Part shown: positions 61,078 through 64,000 of the stretch, piece after piece
Layout: the number at the start of each line of letters is the position of its first letter
Position numbering within the stretch: the first letter of the stretch is position 1
Origin: Nonomuraea aurantiaca
GTDB taxonomy: Bacteria; Actinomycetota; Actinomycetes; Streptosporangiales; Streptosporangiaceae
DNA length: 64,000 nt
Direction of reading: 5' to 3'
Assembly (NCBI RefSeq): GCF_020215705.1
Contig: NZ_JAIWNB010000003.1
Coordinates: forward strand, 124,001-188,000
Position numbers and translations under genes: made by a program
The notes under the pieces: generated by a model
What the model saw: the letters and a program-made list of their open reading frames with translations, nothing else
Database searches by the model: none
Told to the model about the DNA's origin: nothing

Positions 61078-63648
61078 TCATCCCACCATGGGAAGCGCTT
61101 GGGACCGGCCCAGATCGTCCTCCAGCGCCTCGAAGACCGCCAGCGCCGACCCCGCCAGCTCCCTGGCCCGCTCCGCCGCGCCCTCCGCCTGGTTCACCCG
61201 GGCCAGGGCCAGCAGGGCGTACGCGTCGAGCAGCTGGTCGCCGAGCCGTACGGCGATCCCTCTGGCCGTCTCGGCGGCCGTCCTGGCGTCGGGGACCGCG
61301 TGCTGCGCCAGCCGTACCGAGGACAGATCCAGGAGCGTGTCGGCCTGCCGGTAGCGGTCGCCGAGCGCGGCGAGGTGGGCGGCGGCGGCCTGGAGGCGGT
61401 CCGCGGCCTCGTCGAGGCGGCCCGCGCGGTGCAGGACCACGCCCAGGACACGCAGCGCTTCGGCGGCGTCGCGATCGTTCTCCGCCGCCTTCAGGCAACC
61501 GAGCAGGGCGCGCTCGGCCTCGGGCAGCCGGTCGCGTTCGAGGTGGACGCGGCCGAGGCGCCGCCTGGTCTGGTTGACGTCGCGGGTGCGCCCCTCGCGC
61601 AGGAACATGCCGAGCGCCAGCCTGAGCCGCTCGTGCGCCGGGTCCCACTCCCGCTCGGCCAGGTGCAGGTCGCCCAGGTCGCGCAGGATCAGCGCCTCGC
61701 CCATGGCGTCGCCGGCGCGCCGCGCCGACTCCAGCGCCGCCGCCGTGACGTGGCGCCAGTCGTCGAGGAAGCGGTGGCGTTCGAGGTACGGCCCGAGCAG
61801 GTGGGCGAGCCGGTGGCAGCCGTCGTCGAGGCCCGCCTGATGAAGGTCGGAGACCAGGCCGACCAGGAAGGCCCGCTCGGCTTCGAGCCACTTGACCGAC
61901 TCCCTGATGTCCCTGGTCGCCACGAGGGTGGCCGGATCGCCGGAGACCAGCGAGAACCGCGAGAACCGTACCCTGGCCAGGACCACCTCCATCAGCTGTA
62001 CGAGCGCGGCGGGCGCGGCCTGACTCCCTTGCTCGCGGGCGAACAGGCGGGTCAGGTCGTGCAGCCGGTAGCGCACCTGCCCGGCCACGTCGACCACGTG
62101 CGTCTCCAGCAGTCCGGCGTCGACCAGCGCCTCGGCCTGCCCGCCGAACAGCTCCGCCACCCAGTCCGCGAAGTCCGGCGCCGACAGCGCGCCGAGCCCG
62201 CGCAGCGTGGCCTTGGCGGGCTCGGGCAGGCCGTCGTAGCCGATGGCGAGCACGCTGCGCACGGCCTGGTCGCCGGAGCGCAGCCCGTCGAGCCGCTCGT
62301 GCTCGTCCTCCAGCAGGCCGACGAGGTAGTCGGCGGTCCAGCCCGGCCGGGCGGCCAGCCGGGACCCGGCGATGCGCAAGGCGATCGGCAGCCCGCCGCA
62401 GAACCTGGCCAGCCTGCCCAGCGCCTCGTCGGCCGGCCGGCCGGAGGTGCGGACGAGCAGGTCGAGCGCGTCGGCCTCGCCGAGCACGCCCACGGACACG
62501 CGGGTCGCGCCGGACAGCCCGCCGAGGGAGGAGCGGCTGGTGACGACCGTGGGGCAGGACGTCAGCAGCGGCCGCACCTGGCTCTCGGACGACGCGTTGT
62601 CCAGCAGGACCAGCAGCCGGCGGTTGGCCGCGTACGTACGGAAAAGTCGCTCTCGTGCCTCGAGCGAGGCGGGGACGGCCTGGGCCGGGCAGCCCAGCCA
62701 GCGCAGGAAGTCCTCGAGCACCGCCGCGGGCGCCGTCGTCTCGCGCAGGTCGGCGTAGAGGATCCCGTCGGGGAAGCGCTCGCGCTCGCGCCAGGCGGCG
62801 TGCACGGCCAGCGCCGACTTGCCCGCGCCCGCCTGCCCGTGGACGACGACCTGCCCGCCCACTACCAGCTCGAGGAGGTCGGCACGCCCGGTGAACCCGG
62901 CCACGTCGTGCGGCAGCAGCACCGGCGGCCCCGCCGAGACGTGCAGCGACACGTCGTCGTGCAGCATGCGGTGGTAGAGCAGCTGCAGATCGGAGTCGGG
63001 CTCGATCGCGTGGCCGTCGTCGAGCGCCTCGCGTAACGCCGCGTACGCGTCGAGGGCCTCCGCGCGCCGCCCGCTCCGGTAGAGCGCGAGCATGTACTGG
63101 CCTCGGAAGCGCTGCCAGAGCGGATGCTGCTCGGCCAGCCGCCGCAGCTCCGACAGCAGCTCGCGGTGGCGGCCGGCGTCGAGGTCGAGCTGCACCCGGC
63201 GTTCCAGGGCGAGCAGCCGCAGCTCCTCCAGCTCCTCGCGCAGCCGCCGGGTCTCCACCCAGCGTTCCCCGTCGGGGTCGAGGTCTTCGAGCGCCGGTCC
63301 GCGCCACAGGGCCAGCGCCTCCTGGTACGAGCCCCGCTCCACCAGCGACCTGAAGCGGTCGACGTCGAGCTGCTCCTCACCGATGGCCAGCGTGTACGTG
63401 CCGGACACCGTGGTGATCACGTCCTTGCCGATGAGCTGGCGCAGCTGCCCGACATAGCCCCGGACCAGGGAGTCGGACCGGTCGCCGCCCTCGCGCGGCC
63501 ACAGCAGCGCGCGCAGCCGTCCCACGGTGAGCGGGCGGCGCGCGTTGAGCACGAACATCGCCAGCAGGTCGCGGTGCTTGGGCGCGGTCGGCGTACGGTC
63601 GTCGTCGCCGTCGCGCACTTCCAGCGGACCCATGATGCGAAATTCCAC
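61078..63648 (-). CDS. SARP-type regulator with NB-ARC and TPR domains
   Basis: An 856-residue regulator from GTG 63648 (GAGGAAGG upstream; the longer frame to 63990 is antisense to the kinase start). N-terminal winged helix (FRIMGPLEVRDGDDDRTPT, LTVGRLRALLWP), bacterial transcriptional activation domain to about residue 245, then NB-ARC ATPase with P-loop VVVHGQAGAGKSALAVHAAW, LLVLLDNASSESQVRPLL, the GLPIAL motif, winged-helix, and a C-terminal TPR region from about residue 640. This is the AfsR/SARP-STAND layout that activates secondary metabolism or development genes. It lies next to urease and divergent from a Ser/Thr kinase, like the AfsK-AfsR pairing. Confidence 0.92.
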   Translation of the reverse strand: MEFRIMGPLEVRDGDDDRTPTAPKHRDLLAMFVLNARRPLTVGRLRALLWPREGGDRSDSLVRGYVGQLRQLIGKDVITTVSGTYTLAIGEEQLDVDRFRSLVERGSYQEALALWRGPALEDLDPDGERWVETRRLREELEELRLLALERRVQLDLDAGRHRELLSELRRLAEQHPLWQRFRGQYMLALYRSGRRAEALDAYAALREALDDGHAIEPDSDLQLLYHRMLHDDVSLHVSAGPPVLLPHDVAGFTGRADLLELVVGGQVVVHGQAGAGKSALAVHAAWRERERFPDGILYADLRETTAPAAVLEDFLRWLGCPAQAVPASLEARERLFRTYAANRRLLVLLDNASSESQVRPLLTSCPTVVTSRSSLGGLSGATRVSVGVLGEADALDLLVRTSGRPADEALGRLARFCGGLPIALRIAGSRLAARPGWTADYLVGLLEDEHERLDGLRSGDQAVRSVLAIGYDGLPEPAKATLRGLGALSAPDFADWVAELFGGQAEALVDAGLLETHVVDVAGQVRYRLHDLTRLFAREQGSQAAPAALVQLMEVVLARVRFSRFSLVSGDPATLVATRDIRESVKWLEAERAFLVGLVSDLHQAGLDDGCHRLAHLLGPYLERHRFLDDWRHVTAAALESARRAGDAMGEALILRDLGDLHLAEREWDPAHERLRLALGMFLREGRTRDVNQTRRRLGRVHLERDRLPEAERALLGCLKAAENDRDAAEALRVLGVVLHRAGRLDEAADRLQAAAAHLAALGDRYRQADTLLDLSSVRLAQHAVPDARTAAETARGIAVRLGDQLLDAYALLALARVNQAEGAAERARELAGSALAVFEALEDDLGRSQALPMVG

Positions 63649-63693
63649 GCGGCCTTCCTCAGCAGGGGGACATCGACCACAATTACACACTTG

Positions 63694-64000
63694 ATGATCC
63701 CTCTGACTCCCTCCGACCCGCACCGGTTGGGCCGCTACTGGCTCGCGGGGCGGCTGGGCGCCGGTGGCCAGGGCGTCGTCTATGAGGCGTACGGCGAGGA
63801 GGGGGAGCGCGTCGCCGTCAAGGTGCCCAGGTTCGACGATCCCGAGTCGCGGGCCAGGCTGGCCAGGGAGGCGGCGGCGGCCGCGCGGGTGGCCTCGTTC
63901 TGCACGGCCAGAATCATCGAGGTGGCCGAGCCGTACATCGTCAGCGAGTTCGTCCCTGGCCCCAACCTGCGGCAGGTGATCGCCGAGCACGGCCCCTACG
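63694..64000 (+). CDS. Serine/threonine protein kinase, 5' part
   Basis: The first 102 residues of a Hanks-type kinase running off the window, from ATG 63694. Gly-rich loop LGAGGQGVVYEAYG (from residue 21), VAIK-type lysine Lys43 in RVAVKVP, the helix-C RLAREAAAAARV, FCTARIIEVAE and VSEFVPGPNLRQVI (hinge). The catalytic HRD loop lies outside. It is divergent from the SARP gene with 45 bases between starts; AfsK-type kinases phosphorylate such regulators in Streptomyces. Confidence 0.88.
   Translation, partial: MIPLTPSDPHRLGRYWLAGRLGAGGQGVVYEAYGEEGERVAVKVPRFDDPESRARLAREAAAAARVASFCTARIIEVAEPYIVSEFVPGPNLRQVIAEHGPY

Overview
The window is 64 kb of very G+C-rich DNA with frequent GTG starts, ATGA/GTGA gene overlaps, SARP, DUF5753 and FtsX-operon families, and an actinobacterial core gene order. 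It most resembles a filamentous actinomycete of the Streptosporangiales type (Nonomuraea-like). That placement is inferred from gene content, not from a marker comparison. No rRNA gene, convincing tRNA, insertion sequence, prophage or CRISPR array was seen.

A conserved chromosomal backbone runs left to right in pieces: comEA-comEC (1.9-5.8 kb), holA (12.8-13.8), rpsT and lepA (24.3-27.6), hemW (37.2-38.5), DUF3097, CIRCE-hrcA-dnaJ (41.0-43.2), rsmE (44.0-44.7), HIT-phoH-ybeY-corC (49.6-53.0), a cytidine-deaminase-like gene, a NUDIX gene and era (54.0-55.7). Accessory blocks separate the pieces. 5.9-12.7 kb: frameshifted membrane gene, phosphotransferase, DUF5753 regulator, a truncated TetR/hydrolase pair, ankyrin protein. 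13.9-24.1 kb: epoxide hydrolase, MarR/MFS pair, a four-gene ABC/FtsX operon. 27.6-37.2 kb: gene remnants, a tiny-ORF/thioesterase operon, GH5 and GH18 glycosidases, a two-component system. 44.8-49.6 kb: sigma factor with membrane partner, and a VWA/solute-binding pair. The right end carries urease (ureABCFGD), a large SARP/NB-ARC regulator and the start of a Ser/Thr kinase. The left end carries the 3' part of hutI and a DegV gene.

Functions that fit together: DNA uptake (ComEA/ComEC), translation and ribosome quality (S20, LepA, RsmE, YbeY, Era), the heat-shock repressor HrcA with DnaJ under a CIRCE operator, export or cell-envelope ABC systems, secreted polysaccharide degradation (GH5-CBM13, GH18 with a clear palindromic operator), and urea hydrolysis.

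The most unusual property is the density of short tandem repeats. At six genes (phosphotransferase, holA, thioesterase, phoH, a lipoprotein, era) the array starts on the gene's own last codons and stop codon, so the 3' end of the gene looks like the founding copy. Further arrays lie downstream of degV and comEC, inside comEC (30 bp), in a response-regulator linker, and in a 33-bp array beside the phosphotransferase. The second most interesting element is a strongly foldable leader plus a near-perfect terminator before the lipoprotein gene at 53.28 kb, arranged like an attenuator or riboswitch. 27.6-30.6 kb is a gene graveyard holding remnants of a methyltransferase, a PaaX regulator and a CBM-esterase.
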